From assembly GCA_977017575.1 (NCBI GenBank), contig CDRNVI010000030.1, positions 806,001-870,000 of the forward strand: DNA of 64,000 bases, in the 5' to 3' direction. Position 1 is the first letter of the stretch, and the number at the start of each line of letters is the position of its first letter. Made by a program: the position numbers and the translations under genes. This document shows, one piece after another, positions 37,579-48,251 of this stretch. The stretch is from Paramoeba atlantica (Eukaryota > Discosea). The notes beneath the pieces are model-generated. The model saw nothing but the letters and a program-made list of their open reading frames with translations, made no database searches and was not told the origin of the DNA.

Positions 37579-37770
37579 TTTGTAAGAGCGTCTTCCAATT
37601 TTTGGACTACGGCAGGTTCGTGGAGCGCTGCCTAAAACACTATCGCCCAAGACTAGAGAGGGTTGTTGTGGAAAGTCTTAAAGTTATACGATCTGCAATC
37701 CCTGGTGAATCTGACTAACTTCTCGCAGTGGGATGTCAGAGATCTCTCGTGGTAAGACAAATGTACAATT

Positions 37771-37862
37771 GCGGTGGTTGTAGAACTACCTCTCTACCCT
37801 CGATTATTGAAAAAAAAGTGAACAATAACAGTGAAAATATAAAGAGGAACACAGTAATAAGC
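37771..37862 (+). repeat. R1 repeat
   Basis: Starts with the foldback end GCGGTGGTTGTAGAACTACC, then CTCGATTATTGAAAAAAAAG and the AT-rich core, and ends at ACACAGTAATAA. It abuts the following MITE. Confidence 0.7.
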
Positions 37863-38165
37863 TCCCCATAGCGAATAGTCATCCCCCTCTTTTTTTCGTA
37901 CAGCGAGGCTTAGGGGGGTTGCGATACCACTTTCTCGTTCAAAATTTTGAGATCTGTACGTTTCCGCTGTTTTCAGACCTCTTTACAAATAAAAAATAAA
38001 AAGGATTCAATGAAAATGGCGTCACAGCTCCTCGCTAGGGGAACGAGACCTCTCGTTTGCAACAAAAATGAGAAAAAACAGATAAACAACAAAAATCAGC
38101 TCAAATGGACACTTGGCTGAAAAGTTAGAGGGGGGTGACTTTTCGCTGTGGGGGATTTATAATGA
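37860..38165. mobile_element. Deletion derivative related to the mariner element at 29609
   Basis: It shares AAAATTTTGAGATCTGTACG with 29970 and AACAAAAATCAGCTCAAA followed by GGACA.TTGGCTGAAAAGTTA with 31150-31195, but lacks the transposase. Its ends, CTCCCCATAGCGAATAGTCA and the inverted GGGGGGTGACTTTTCGCTGTG, form imperfect inverted repeats. It is a non-autonomous element of the same lineage. Confidence 0.6.
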
Positions 38166-38267
38166 ATGTGTTCCGGGTTATTGTGCCCCCTGCACAATAA
38201 CTGGCTCTAGGCACAATAACTAAATATTGGAAAAAGCCAGGGTTCGCGGAAACTTTTTTATACCGTT

Positions 38268-38382
38268 ACACCCCCCTGACTTAGCCTCATAAAAACGGGC
38301 AAAAATCGGGATTTGAGGCTAGGTCAGGGGGGAGAACCGATTTTTTAACCCCCCCCTGACTTAGCCTCAAATCCCGATCACG
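38268..38382. repeat. CCCCCTGACTTAGCCTCA inverted and direct copies
   Basis: CCCCCCTGACTTAGCCTC at 38270-38287 is followed by its inverse, GAGGCTAGGTCAGGGGGG, ending at 38332, and then by a second direct copy at 38350-38369. Together with ATCGGGATTTGAGG/CCTCAAATCCCGAT the stretch can fold in two alternative hairpins. It resembles element ends of the G-run families here. Confidence 0.6.
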
Positions 38383-39288
38383 TCAATTTCTTTGTAGAAA
38401 AAAAATTAAATTACCAATTCAAGGTACTGTTGGTATGAGTATTAGAAAAAGGAATATATCAGAATTCGCTTTACGAATATTCAGTAGAAAGTATATGTTA
38501 CAGGGGTCCGAAAAACTTTTAAAGTTTTATTTATAGCAAAAAAAAATATAGTACTATATTGATGCTACAAGTACTTCAAAAACTTCAAAAACTATAAATA
38601 AATAGGCAACCATTTTCGGCCTTCGGACTGGTACTTCGCTCGTCAGGTGGTCTATGGCAGGGAATGATCAAAGGTCAAGAGGGTTATGTCAGACATTTTT
38701 TTCAAAAGCCTATCTTCTTTGCTGCGGATGCACATCAAAACGGGTTGCAGCTTGACAAATATCCGTTGCACGTCCGAATATTATGAACAAGTTAGAATAC
38801 GCAATATCGGAAAATCACGGAATCGACGTCGCTGAAGCGTTGGCCTTAGAACTGGAAGCAAACAAATCGATGGATTTGAAGCCAAGTTTAGTTATTATTG
38901 CATCTGATAATAATGTGGTAAGCCGCAGTTTGGATAAGGGTTTTAACTCTTCTTGTGGCGTTGGCATAATAATAAGCGAATTAACACAATGAATTATTCT
39001 TGAGGGAATGAAATAGTGCTGGCAGATGTAGCGCCACGAGAAAATACTGGTGACATACATAGGTACGCGACTTGAAAAAACTGCAGGGACTTTGGTTTCT
39101 GAAATACCTTATGGCCCAGATGCCACCTGATCTTACCTCCGAACCAACCCGAAACGTTCGTGCTACACGACCCTCGATCAGTCAACAAACCTCTGTTGAA
39201 CGTCCGAGCCGTCAAACGCCGATATGAAGCTCTATAGACAAAAAACCATTTATGTTTGAGGCAAGAAATCACTAAGGAATACTTTATT

Positions 39289-39422
39289 GCGGTGGTTGTA
39301 AAACTACCGCTCTACACTCGATTATTGAAAAAAAAGTGAACAAAAACAGTGAAAATATAAAGAGGAACACAGTAATATAATAGAAGAAAAAAATATAAAA
39401 TGGGGCTCCGGTGGTCCAAAAC
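39289..39422 (+). repeat. R1 repeat
   Basis: Full-length R1: foldback end GCGGTGGTTGTAAAACTACC, AT-rich core, and GGGGCTCCGGTGGTCCAAAA at the far end. It is inside the composite region 38501-40297. Confidence 0.75.
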
Positions 39423-40147
39423 TGAAAAAAAAATTTGAAAAAAATGGGGGGTCCATGGGGGGGGTCCAGGGGGGGGATCATGGTCGAGCAAATTTTTTCG
39501 AAAAAATTAGTTTTCGAAAAAAAACCGCAGAAAGGGTAGGCGGGGTAGCCGGGGACCCCCCCGCGTATCCGCAGGACGGGTCCGCCAAGTTCGGATTTTT
39601 TCGGAAAAAATTTTTTGAAAAAAAATTCAACTTGGCGAAAAATATGACAAAAAAAATATTTTTCCAAAATCGTTTCCCCTATTGTATTTTGATAGCTTGG
39701 GACCTACACTAGCTTTCTCCGCAGTTGTTTCCGCAAGGTATCACTTCTTCTAACCGTGGTGCGCCCCTCAAAATGACCCATTTTTGACTAAAAAAGGTGA
39801 AAAAGTATTTTTCGGACCTAAAGGGGTATTTTTGTGTCGAAAGAATGGTATGGTTGGAGTCGCATTCTCCACCCAATACGTTCGGTAGGCTTCCACTCAT
39901 GCCTGCGAGTGATTTCCCACGCGCAAATGTCGGATTTAGTGCTCTGAGAGCAAAAATATGCGAAAATGACCCCATTTTTACCCGAAATTCGGCTATTTTT
40001 GGCTATAATCTTTCCGTTTTCCAGGCTAAATTTTCTTTTTTAGGCTCTTCGTTAAACGCGGCGGTAGTTTTCAACACGAAGCGCGCAGCATGAGTGACTT
40101 CTAAGTTGAAAACAACCACCGTGTTTAACGAAGAGCCTAAAAAAGAA
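39423..40147 (-). repeat. R2 palindrome with R3-like body (inverted copy)
   Basis: R2 occupies 40035-40147 with its loop in reverse orientation (CAACACGAAGCGCGCAGCAT). To its left, 39423-39715 holds G-runs and a stretch which, on the minus strand, matches 48525-48700 (GGTCCCAA...CTATCAAAATAC, CGATTTTGGAAAAATA, GGCGGACCC). The whole R2-R3 unit is therefore inverted relative to 31259 and 48252. 39716-40034 has no close match in the other copies. Confidence 0.6.
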
Positions 40148-42570
40148 TTACACAGAAGAAAATATATAAAATGTTATCTGTCACTCTTCAATTGTCGAAA
40201 TCTCTAGGTGAAAAATATAGTTTAATATATAGCATGAAATAAAATATAGTACTATAAAGTACTATATTTATAGTTTTTGAAGTTTTTCGGACCCCTGCTT
40301 ATTTCCTAAACAGAATTTGATATTTTTGAAGACTTTCAAAGGCTCTCCTAACGGCTCGATGGTCCCGTGTTCGGTAAATGGCATAGAAAAACTCCTCAAT
40401 TTATCAAGTGCTAATTCGTATTTGTTTCCCCGTTGTATTAGGACACATTTCGGTAAAGCACTTCAGGACGCCTCGCGTTTGTTCGACTGGCCTCCGGGGC
40501 TGGTATTTTCACGTCAATGTCTGCGCCATACTGGTCATACCGCTAGGTTACAATACGCTAACGACGCCGTTGGAGCGGCACTTTCTAGGACAAGCGAATC
40601 TACTTTGAAGCATTATGTTAGGCCCAACAGCTGCCGGAAACGAAGGCAGTCTTGTTCGAAATGATGCAATTCCAAAATCTGGTACCAGTAGTATTGTTGA
40701 TTGGGGCGCCTCACGGTTCAAAAACTTATGAAAGGTGTAGCTCGTGTTACTCTAGATTACAGCCAGCTAAAAATGGCTACCTAAAATGAAGTATTTTCTT
40801 AAATTTAAAACAAGTTTAATATTATGTGCCTCGGTACGGGAAATACGACACATGTTTTGTCGTTTTTCCACCAATTAAAAGAAGAAATTGTCACAATTCA
40901 ATTTTCATTACTAATATAATTTCTACAGATAATTCACATTATACTGCTGTAATTTAGCATGGATAATAAAGATACACCGTTATATTCGCGCACGGTGGCT
41001 CACAATTGCACGAAAATATTCAAAGGAAAAATATGTGGGGCCAACGTGCCTTTGGCCGAGCTTGTAGCGTTGGAGGTGCTATGTAACAAAATTTTGCAGT
41101 GCACCGTGCTTCCCATGGGGTTTGTGAATTCTTGTGGTATATGCCAGTCCATTGTCTGGGGAATACTACTCAACTTGACAGATGCAGTTCGAAAATCGGT
41201 GTACACATGTGACGGAGCTCCAGCATGTATTGCGCTCGAAACTGGGGGTGCCATATTCCTAGTGTATGATAGCATTCTTCTTTTCGTGCCACGTACCCAG
41301 CAAGACGAGTGGAAACGATTAATTCAACGTAATTTTGAAAGATTGGCTCGTATGAAACTAAAATATCTGCAGCTAGAGGCAATAGATTCTGAATTTACCT
41401 ATTGTGGAATCCGAATGAGGCTTACTTCACAGGGTAACGAATGGATTTTAGACCCCTCTACTCTCACAATGTAGAAAACCATGGCTGAAGCATACCTTCC
41501 ACACATATACATACGGAGTATACATACGTATACTCCGAGGTCCTTCTTCTCTCTCCATGGATATTACAGATTTGCAGCTGCTGTTGCAGAATTCGATCGT
41601 TCTAAGTTAGGCCGAGCTTCAAAAATACAAAGTTCTCTTGGTAGGGACACGGAATGGGACTTCGCTTTGCCAGAATTAGAAGTTGGAATTCAACTTGTTC
41701 GAAGAATGATTGCAAATTTGTCTATCAAGTGGCTACATCCTCGATCTCACTTGAGTGTATCGTCTTTGAAGACCGTATATATTGCCGTAGACGCAACGCC
41801 CTCAAGATGGGCTATTAAGGGATTAAAAGCTTCACATTCTATCATCGACTTCGATAATTTTAGATCGCGGGGAGACTCCTCTGAGAACGAATATGATATT
41901 ACAATAGCAGAAACCTTGGCGTTGGAATCGGGAATACGAGTCGGAAAAAGTCAGCAAGCTGAAACAATGTACATGATGAGCGATAACGTGGCTGCCGGAC
42001 GAGCCGTGGAGAAAAAGTATAGCCCTGTCGCAGATATCGACGTTATTATACAACGTATTGCTACTTTACTTGGTACTTCAACAGTAATCATAGTCGACAC
42101 TCCTTCGGAGGAGAACGTTGCTGATATTTACACCCGCCCAAGTAGAGAGACTACCCAATTAGAGAAAAATTATCGAGAAGCGTGCTCCTTGGAAGGATTA
42201 GAACGTGCAGAAAGATATTGGATATATACGGCCAAGACTTTTTGTCCGCGCATGTGCAATAACAAAGGCTAAGCGGGCAGTTACTTATAATATGTTATAA
42301 ATGTGTTATCATAATATGTTGATAATAAAGTAATGTTAATAATATGTTATAAATTATTGTTAGTTTAAGAATCTTATAAAGTGCGTTTTCGATGCCTTTA
42401 AACCATCGTTTTTCCCGTTATCTCATAAAGGCGAACTTACACATTTGCAGCGCAGACACTCGGCGATGATAGAATCTTCTAGGCACGTACTGGAGGACAC
42501 TTTATCATCTCATAGAATCTGTGTTACCGTAAAGCCGGAGAAGGGGTAACAAAATTTCACTTACTACATA

Positions 42571-43993
42571 CTGTCCCCCCCCACTTATGCGCAACCGTTT
42601 GACACGGCTACTTAAGCGCAATATTTGAGGCATTTTAATATTGAGGCATTTTTTTTAGTTAGGAACGGAACTGATCGAAGTCCTTCCAACAGTGAATTAC
42701 TTGAAAATTCCCATGATTTACCTGTCCGAGTAAATTCTAATGCTTCCACGAAACATCCGAGCAGTGTAGCTGCGAACTTTGATACTACCGGTCGTATCCA
42801 CGAAAATCCTGTTATACCCACGAAAATACCCACGAAAATACAAGCAAAGATGCCGATAAAGGTTCCAATAAAGACTTCAGTCAAGAGTCCCATCAAGGCC
42901 CCTTTAATAGTTTCGCCACCTGTGATTGCTAACAAGGACGCGAAAGATGGTACCATACTTATCACTGCTCGTGGAAACGATTTATCTTCCTTCCCAGAAG
43001 CTCATGACGTAGATCGTGATGCAGACACGTCAACTCCTCCTCCGGAACAGGAAACACGACGGTGGAAGAGCTATCGACGGGCGGGCGCGCTAATCCCATC
43101 TTCTTGTTTGGATGGTATGTGTCAGAAGGTTATTTCCCTTTTTAAAAGGCTCCATCCAGAACACGGGGTTCTTTTTCTTGGGCCTTTCGTTGTACAGATG
43201 TTACTGGCTCGTGGTACCCTGCCCTGCGCTATTGACCACGGTACAAGAATTCATGCGTGCCTATTGTATACCAACCATTTCGTACTTGTGATTGTCCGTG
43301 GACATATCATAACTGTGTACGATAGTATGCTGTCGTATTCCCCTCACGCGGCTCGGGACAACATCCTTTCTTTTAAGACACGTATAGCTGAACTCTTGTG
43401 TTTATCTCCACGAACGTATATCATAACACGACTACACTACTAACTTTTATAAATTTATGGGCGCCGTGATACTATATTGAGAACGATGTGCTGTTGTGAT
43501 ATTACGTTCCGCTGTGTACTACTACAGCCTTCTACTGCATCATACGTAAATATACATGGATATACATGTATAAATTTATTACTGCGCCTACAAAAGTTGT
43601 TAAAAAATAAGTTACAAGCAGTCTCCTTTTTAGAGTAACTTCACTTTTAGTCATTTTCTGTTTCTTTTAATGAATCGTAGCTACAATAAGCAAATGCACA
43701 GAATCGTCAAACATGTTGCATCCCATCCCATCCCATCCCCCCCCCCCCCCGCACTTACCGAAGACACGGTGAGGAACAGCTTGAAGACGGCACCGATTAG
43801 AAGATGACTCACGAAACATAAGTAGACAACATAAATACTAAGAAGCACAGATGATATCCGTGCCGCGAAGCGGCGCGACTTTTTTTATGTTTTTTTTGTC
43901 CGAAATATCTTTTCCCCTTGAGATATTTCTGACCCGGCTACTTAAGCGCAATTTTCGGCCAAAACCCGGTTGCGCTTAAGTGGGGGGGGACAG
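42571..43993 (+). mobile_element. Mariner-TIR element carrying a non-transposase ORF
   Basis: Ends CTGTCCCCCCCCACTTATGC...AACCG (42571-) and, inverted, CGGTTGCGCTTAAGTGGGGG...ACAG (ending 43993), flanked by TA at 42569-42570 and 43994-43995. A second inner pair GACACGGCTACTTAAGCGCA (42601) / GACCCGGCTACTTAAGCGCA (43922) occurs in direct orientation. No transposase is present; the only long frame is 42625-43443. Length 1423 bp. A simple (CATCC)n run and a C14 tract lie at 43720-43752. Confidence 0.75.
42625..43443 (+). CDS. Possible C48/Ulp1-like peptidase fragment in transposon
   Basis: The open frame (272 codons; first ATG at 42850, 197 residues) has a basic Pro-Lys repeat region (IPTKIPTKIQAKMPIKVPIK), an acidic linker, and a C-terminal part with FLGPFVVQMLLARG and TNHFVLVIVRGHIITVYDSM. 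The NHFVLVIV...VYDSM order matches the His and Asp part of Ulp1/C48 cysteine peptidases (HWxLxVI...YDSL). The catalytic Cys region expected downstream is absent before the stop, so it would be incomplete. C48-like genes are known as transposon cargo. The match is short and may be chance. Confidence 0.35.
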   Translation: MRHFNIEAFFLVRNGTDRSPSNSELLENSHDLPVRVNSNASTKHPSSVAANFDTTGRIHENPVIPTKIPTKIQAKMPIKVPIKTSVKSPIKAPLIVSPPVIANKDAKDGTILITARGNDLSSFPEAHDVDRDADTSTPPPEQETRRWKSYRRAGALIPSSCLDGMCQKVISLFKRLHPEHGVLFLGPFVVQMLLARGTLPCAIDHGTRIHACLLYTNHFVLVIVRGHIITVYDSMLSYSPHAARDNILSFKTRIAELLCLSPRTYIITRLHY

Positions 43994-44849
43994 TAATATG
44001 TAGCATTAGTGCCTTTGTACTCCTTCCACCCCAAAAGACAACAAATCAGGGGCTGGAAACAATGTCGTTATATCCACGCGGGTATACATAAAACGTCTTT
44101 TATGTCCCAAGGGCATAAAATATGCCTTTTCGCTTATCCAAAAATTCGGTAGAGTAGAACTGCCATGACTTTTTCTTTGCGTTCGAACTTCAGGTTACCT
44201 GTTATTGCAGGGGAATTGAAAGCGAAGGAGGGCGAAAGGGAAGATGGGTGGAAGGGAAGTCTGTGTGAAGGGGGTGAAGAGGGTGAAAGGGAGTGAAGGA
44301 TCTCGCATTACACGAATAGGTACTTTTCGATTGAGTGAGTTGACAGTAAGAAAAAAATGTGCGTAAAGAAAGATAGTAAAAATGCTACTAAACAGTGCAA
44401 CTGATTCGCAAAATGCAGTCAAAACCAAAAAAATACGTTATATCAGCCCAAATGCAAAATTGAATACAAAAAATTCGAACACCGAGAAAAGAATCGCGCA
44501 TCAACTGCCAATGTGACATCGATTGGTGTTGATATTTTCAATCAATTTTCAATAAATACAACACTGTAGACACCTGGAGAGATCAGAAAGTTCGAACTCT
44601 TAATCAGTTAGATATCAGCCCAAATAACTTAGACACGAAAAACATAAACTTTAAAAATATAAAACAATTGCACCAATTTTGACAATTAGCGTTTTTTAAG
44701 GCAGGAATAACCCAGTGAAATCAAGCATGCATAAAACGAACGGAATAAAAAGGGCAAGAAAATGCATCAAAAAAGCATCTCAAAGAATGAGGCAAGATCA
44801 AAAATCTTGTACAAATTGTAAACTTGAAATATAAGGCTAAAATATATAT
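43994..44849. other. Gap without recognisable gene
   Basis: AT-rich intergenic sequence 3' of the MSH5-like gene. A purine-rich GAAGGG tract is at 44220-44300. I see no element ends, RNA gene or credible ORF. Confidence 0.5.
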
Positions 44850-47696
44850 TTATTGACAATTATCTACGAACTTTCGTACATAAGTGCGTAGTCGAACTAG
44901 TATTTCTGGGTTAGGCGATACTAAATCTAGCGCTCTAAAGTATGTTAAAAACTGAGATACATCTGTATTATTTCTGAAAAGTCTTGCTTCTGAAAAGGGT
45001 TCTGTGAATCCTCTTGTTAAAGGATCAAGTGAATTTCTTCTTTTGTCAAACATCGAAATCAATGAGAGTCCGAGCTCTAAGCATCGACGAGCCTTTTGAG
45101 CGCAATCTATGATGTGTGAAGGTACTCCGCAATGGAAGGCCACAGGTAGGGCATGAGAATCTTGCGCCACGCAACCCTGTTTCTTGCGATAAGTGTAGCG
45201 AAGAGCAGATGTGGCTCCTTTTTCTAAACATAGTGTCGCAGGGCTTTGTTGCAAGTGTAAGTGTTCCGAAACCTCAACGCGCATGGTGCTGATTTCGACC
45301 ACGCGAGAATGAGGCTCCGATCGCAAGAAAGGACACATGCGCAGAGCTTCAGTGTAATGAGTAGAAAGACAAAAGTACGGATGGACGGTTTGCTTTGCTT
45401 TCAAAAAGTGAGAAATCACAGCAGAAAGCAGCGCTACACCATCTTGCGCCAAAGTACCACGCCCGAATTCATCAATCAGAAAAAGTGGTGGAGCATAAAG
45501 GGTATCATGCGATACCCTACATAAACGTTTTTCATTATTTTCATCCCGGCTGCACAGTGAAGCAAATCGCAACATACGGCTAACTTTTTGCAGATCCGAT
45601 GCAAAGGAACGGTGTAACGAGCTACCCATGCAAGACAAAATAGCAGATACGGGACCCACATGGGCGGACTCTGCGGGAACAAAGGATCCAATGTGAACCA
45701 TAAACACAAGCACACCGATTAGCTTTAAAAAAACACTTTTTCCCGAGTTATTGGCTCCTGTTAGAAATAGGAACCTCCTAGCTTCGTTGTCAGCACTCCC
45801 AAACAGGAGATCATTGGCTATAATAGGATGAGAAGGTGTCGATGTTAGTAACGGGTGTCGGGCTTCTTGAAAACGAAGAATGGACTGTTTAGACAGAATC
45901 GGCCGAGTCCAGCCTCTTTGACTCGCCGTGAGAGACAGTGCAAGAATGGCGTCTAGTATCCATACAACTTCCAACGTTTTTGGTGATAAAAATTGCTGAA
46001 TAGCTTTATCTTTTGTAAAGGAATCTTCTAGTCCATGAAGAACCACAACTTCAGCGTTCTTCAACGCTCCATGAATATCACCCAAAGAGTTGTCCAAGTC
46101 CTTCGTAGCTGCATTCTTAAACAATGCGTGTTCTTCCGTAGAAGAAATGTGTGACCAGTCATATTTTTGCGTGAGCTCATGTATTACAGTCTGGGGAGAG
46201 TCTTCTAGGTCTCTGAGACTAATTGATATTAAATAACCGTACCGAGGAAAGAATAGGACAGATATAGTCAACTGTGAAGCAAGCTCTGTAGAAACATGAC
46301 GAAGCTGTGTTCTCGCAACTTCCGTTAAATACTGAGGAAGCCGCTGTCGAACGTCGCAAAGCCGATCAAGCTCTGCATCACATCCTTCCCGAATGATATA
46401 TTCTGACTTTTTCATGCTTTCCTCGAGATTTAGAACGTTTACTATTTGGCATGCTGCATTCTGAAACTGCGTAAAATATTCTTTTACATTTGATGGGAAA
46501 TTATCTTGACAGTATTGTCGTAAAAGACTTGGAAGATGAACAAAAGGTTCTCCCGCAACGACGGGCAAACATTCATTGGTTTTCTCTGGCTCAAGAAAAA
46601 ATCGTAACAAAGATATGTAGTTGTACAATATCTTGTACATTTTGTACCAATCAACTACAGTACCTGCGCAATTCCGAATTTTAGCTGCAATTTTGTTTGG
46701 AGAATTAATGAATGAAAGGGCCTCTCGTAGTACTTCAATTTTTCTTGATCCCATAAAGAATTCTATGGCGTCATATCGAGATTCTAAAACGTAACTATCA
46801 TTAGTAAGATGTAAAAACCATGACCTCAGCAATGCGGACCCTTGACGCGTTTTTGTTTGTGCCATAATGCCGAAAAGAGAAAGTCCCTCTTTCGGTCGTC
46901 CGATGAGTTGATGTGAAGCTGGATGAGGGTCTGACTTGAAGATTTGAAGCTCAAGATAACACTCGTGGTCCACAAATACATGATCGCTCATGAAGTGTGG
47001 TATGACGTTAAATCGAAATCCCGTTCCTGCTGGGGTAGTATTTTTAAAACGTCGCACATGTGAAATCATGACACTCAACGCACATAAAACAGTGGGTGAT
47101 TGTACATTAACATGTGAATGAATGAGATCAAATATTCTTTCGTCAACCGCATCAGAGTCGACAATGTATCCGTCATAGAACGTCAGTGCAGTAGGCGAGC
47201 CCCTCTCATTTTTTATAATACGAAGTGAAATCAATCTCTCACGAGCAGTATTCAAAGCAAATTCAATAGTATGCAAGTACTTCACCTTCGGTGGCAGGAG
47301 ACGGAGAACACCTTCATCGCTTTCGGTACTATCAAAAAAAGCAGACGGCTTTCGAGAAGTATGCATTTGATGCGAATTATCCATACTGCTTTCATGTTTG
47401 CGGTACAAGGAAGTTGTAGAACAAGTGAGAACGTGAGGAAGAACAGTTTTTTCAGGCACCAAGTAAAGAGTAGGACGAATTGCCGCTCGAAATTGTTCCA
47501 AAAATAGAAAAGGTGGTCGGCAAGCATTTCGAACGATTCCCAAAGAAAACACATGAGATTGAGTTAAGCTCTTTTCTGAAGGAACATCTGAAATTTCGTG
47601 AGTACTTAAACCTGAAGCATCCTTGTATATCGCGTATCCAACATCGTCACCTCCAGGGCCCCAGCATAAAGCAACGATACAGTCCGTAAGCGACAT
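44850..47696 (-). CDS. MSH5: MutS homologue, MSH5-like
   Basis: The 948-residue protein has the MutS ATPase. Walker A is TGANNSGKS (residues 646-654), then GSFVPAESAHVGPVSAI. The signature loop is SSLHRSFASDLQKVSRML. Walker B is LFLIDEFGRGT (739-749), followed by DGVALLSAVISHF and CLSTHYTEAL. The LIDEFGRGT form, the GSFVPAE sequence and an N-terminus (IVALCWGPGGDDVGYAIY) without mismatch-binding domain I point to MSH5, partner of MSH4 in meiotic crossover formation, rather than MSH2 or MSH6. The mismatch-recognition Phe-x-Glu is not seen. An insert (CSRDENNEKRLCRVSH) lies before Walker B. AT-rich gene. Confidence 0.78.
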   Translation of the reverse strand: MSLTDCIVALCWGPGGDDVGYAIYKDASGLSTHEISDVPSEKSLTQSHVFSLGIVRNACRPPFLFLEQFRAAIRPTLYLVPEKTVLPHVLTCSTTSLYRKHESSMDNSHQMHTSRKPSAFFDSTESDEGVLRLLPPKVKYLHTIEFALNTARERLISLRIIKNERGSPTALTFYDGYIVDSDAVDERIFDLIHSHVNVQSPTVLCALSVMISHVRRFKNTTPAGTGFRFNVIPHFMSDHVFVDHECYLELQIFKSDPHPASHQLIGRPKEGLSLFGIMAQTKTRQGSALLRSWFLHLTNDSYVLESRYDAIEFFMGSRKIEVLREALSFINSPNKIAAKIRNCAGTVVDWYKMYKILYNYISLLRFFLEPEKTNECLPVVAGEPFVHLPSLLRQYCQDNFPSNVKEYFTQFQNAACQIVNVLNLEESMKKSEYIIREGCDAELDRLCDVRQRLPQYLTEVARTQLRHVSTELASQLTISVLFFPRYGYLISISLRDLEDSPQTVIHELTQKYDWSHISSTEEHALFKNAATKDLDNSLGDIHGALKNAEVVVLHGLEDSFTKDKAIQQFLSPKTLEVVWILDAILALSLTASQRGWTRPILSKQSILRFQEARHPLLTSTPSHPIIANDLLFGSADNEARRFLFLTGANNSGKSVFLKLIGVLVFMVHIGSFVPAESAHVGPVSAILSCMGSSLHRSFASDLQKVSRMLRFASLCSRDENNEKRLCRVSHDTLYAPPLFLIDEFGRGTLAQDGVALLSAVISHFLKAKQTVHPYFCLSTHYTEALRMCPFLRSEPHSRVVEISTMRVEVSEHLHLQQSPATLCLEKGATSALRYTYRKKQGCVAQDSHALPVAFHCGVPSHIIDCAQKARRCLELGLSLISMFDKRRNSLDPLTRGFTEPFSEARLFRNNTDVSQFLTYFRALDLVSPNPEILVRLRTYVRKFVDNCQ

Positions 47697-47799
47697 AGCA
47701 GTAATAATAAAGTATTACATAAAACGTTTACGGTAAAAGTACACCGAATAAAGATATTTCTAGTTTACAGGCAAGGAAGTAACCTTATCGAGCTTATTC

Positions 47800-48240
47800 A
47801 CAAGTGAAGCGATTCGTATCGGGGTGAATCACTTCCTTTCAGACCTCAGCGCGCACCTTTTGGCTTACAGGCCCTTGAAAAAGGGGGAATACGGCGAAGC
47901 ATTACGATTGCTGTGTGTGGAGTCTGTCCGCTTTAGTGTGGGACTTCTCAGCGCGGATTCACGGGGATTATGTCCCGACGGACCTGCATCGTGTGGCTAC
48001 GCGCAGACGAGGGTGGTTACCAGACGAAAAGCCGAAGGACCCGCCCACTGTTGAACGTCGGAGATTTCACGGACCGTCAGTGCTGAAGCGGACCAACAAT
48101 GGGCAAGGGTCCGACAGTGGAAATGGCCCTATGGGAGTGGTACTGAACGCCTCTCCTCAAACAGCAAAATGAAAGCCGAGCCGAACTGCGACTCCCGCAT
48201 GACGTAACTCTTTCGAAAGTGACAATGGCATATAAATACA
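47800..48240. other. GC-rich island of unknown nature
   Basis: Between MSH5 and an R2 copy lies a GC-rich stretch with plus-strand frames on 47824-48054 and 47915-48172, neither recognised. The phrase CACTGTTGAACGTC near 48047 resembles CTCTGTTGAACGTC near 39192 beside the retroelement fossil, so this may be a retroelement-derived fragment. I cannot say more. Confidence 0.3.
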
Positions 48241-48251
48241 TAATTTATTTC

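Larger units (their letters stand above)
38501..40297. mobile_element. Composite region between CAGGGGTCCG inverted ends
   Basis: An 18-bp inverted repeat CAGGGGTCCGAAAAACTT at 38501-38518 and 40280-40297, each followed by TATAGTACTATA-rich sequence, flanks 1.8 kb. Inside are a small retroelement fossil, R1 at 39289, an R3-like G-rich stretch and R2 at 40035. I do not see a transposase or a clear target duplication. CAGGGG ends would suit a hAT or pogo-like non-autonomous element loaded with later insertions. Confidence 0.5.
38783..42290 (+). mobile_element. Fossil YR retroelement (VIPER/TATE/DIRS-like)
   Basis: Parts in order on the plus strand: a small RNase H-like remnant (38783-38992), a tyrosine-recombinase C-terminal part (40317-40664; CLRHTGHTARLQ with a downstream LKHY), a reverse-transcriptase C-terminal part (40959-41474; VLPMGFVNSCGICQ, a VYDS active-site box) and RNase H (41481-42272; VYIAVDATPSRW, IAETLALESG, MYMMSDN). 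Recombinase upstream of RT-RNase H matches the kinetoplastid VIPER arrangement. The element is broken, with roughly five or more breaks and at least one transposon insertion, and has no terminal repeats that I can define. The first RNase H remnant may belong to a second, older copy. Confidence 0.6.

Noticed and set aside
39284-39975. Phe/Lys-rich ORFs on both strands in the R1-R3 region
   Set aside because: They translate A- and T-runs and G-runs of the repeats (Phe, Lys, Gly) and have no protein-like composition.
38501-40297. Calling the CAGGGGTCCG-ended region a complete hAT element
   Set aside because: The ends are good, but flanks show no 8-bp or TA duplication and there is no transposase inside; kept only as a composite region.
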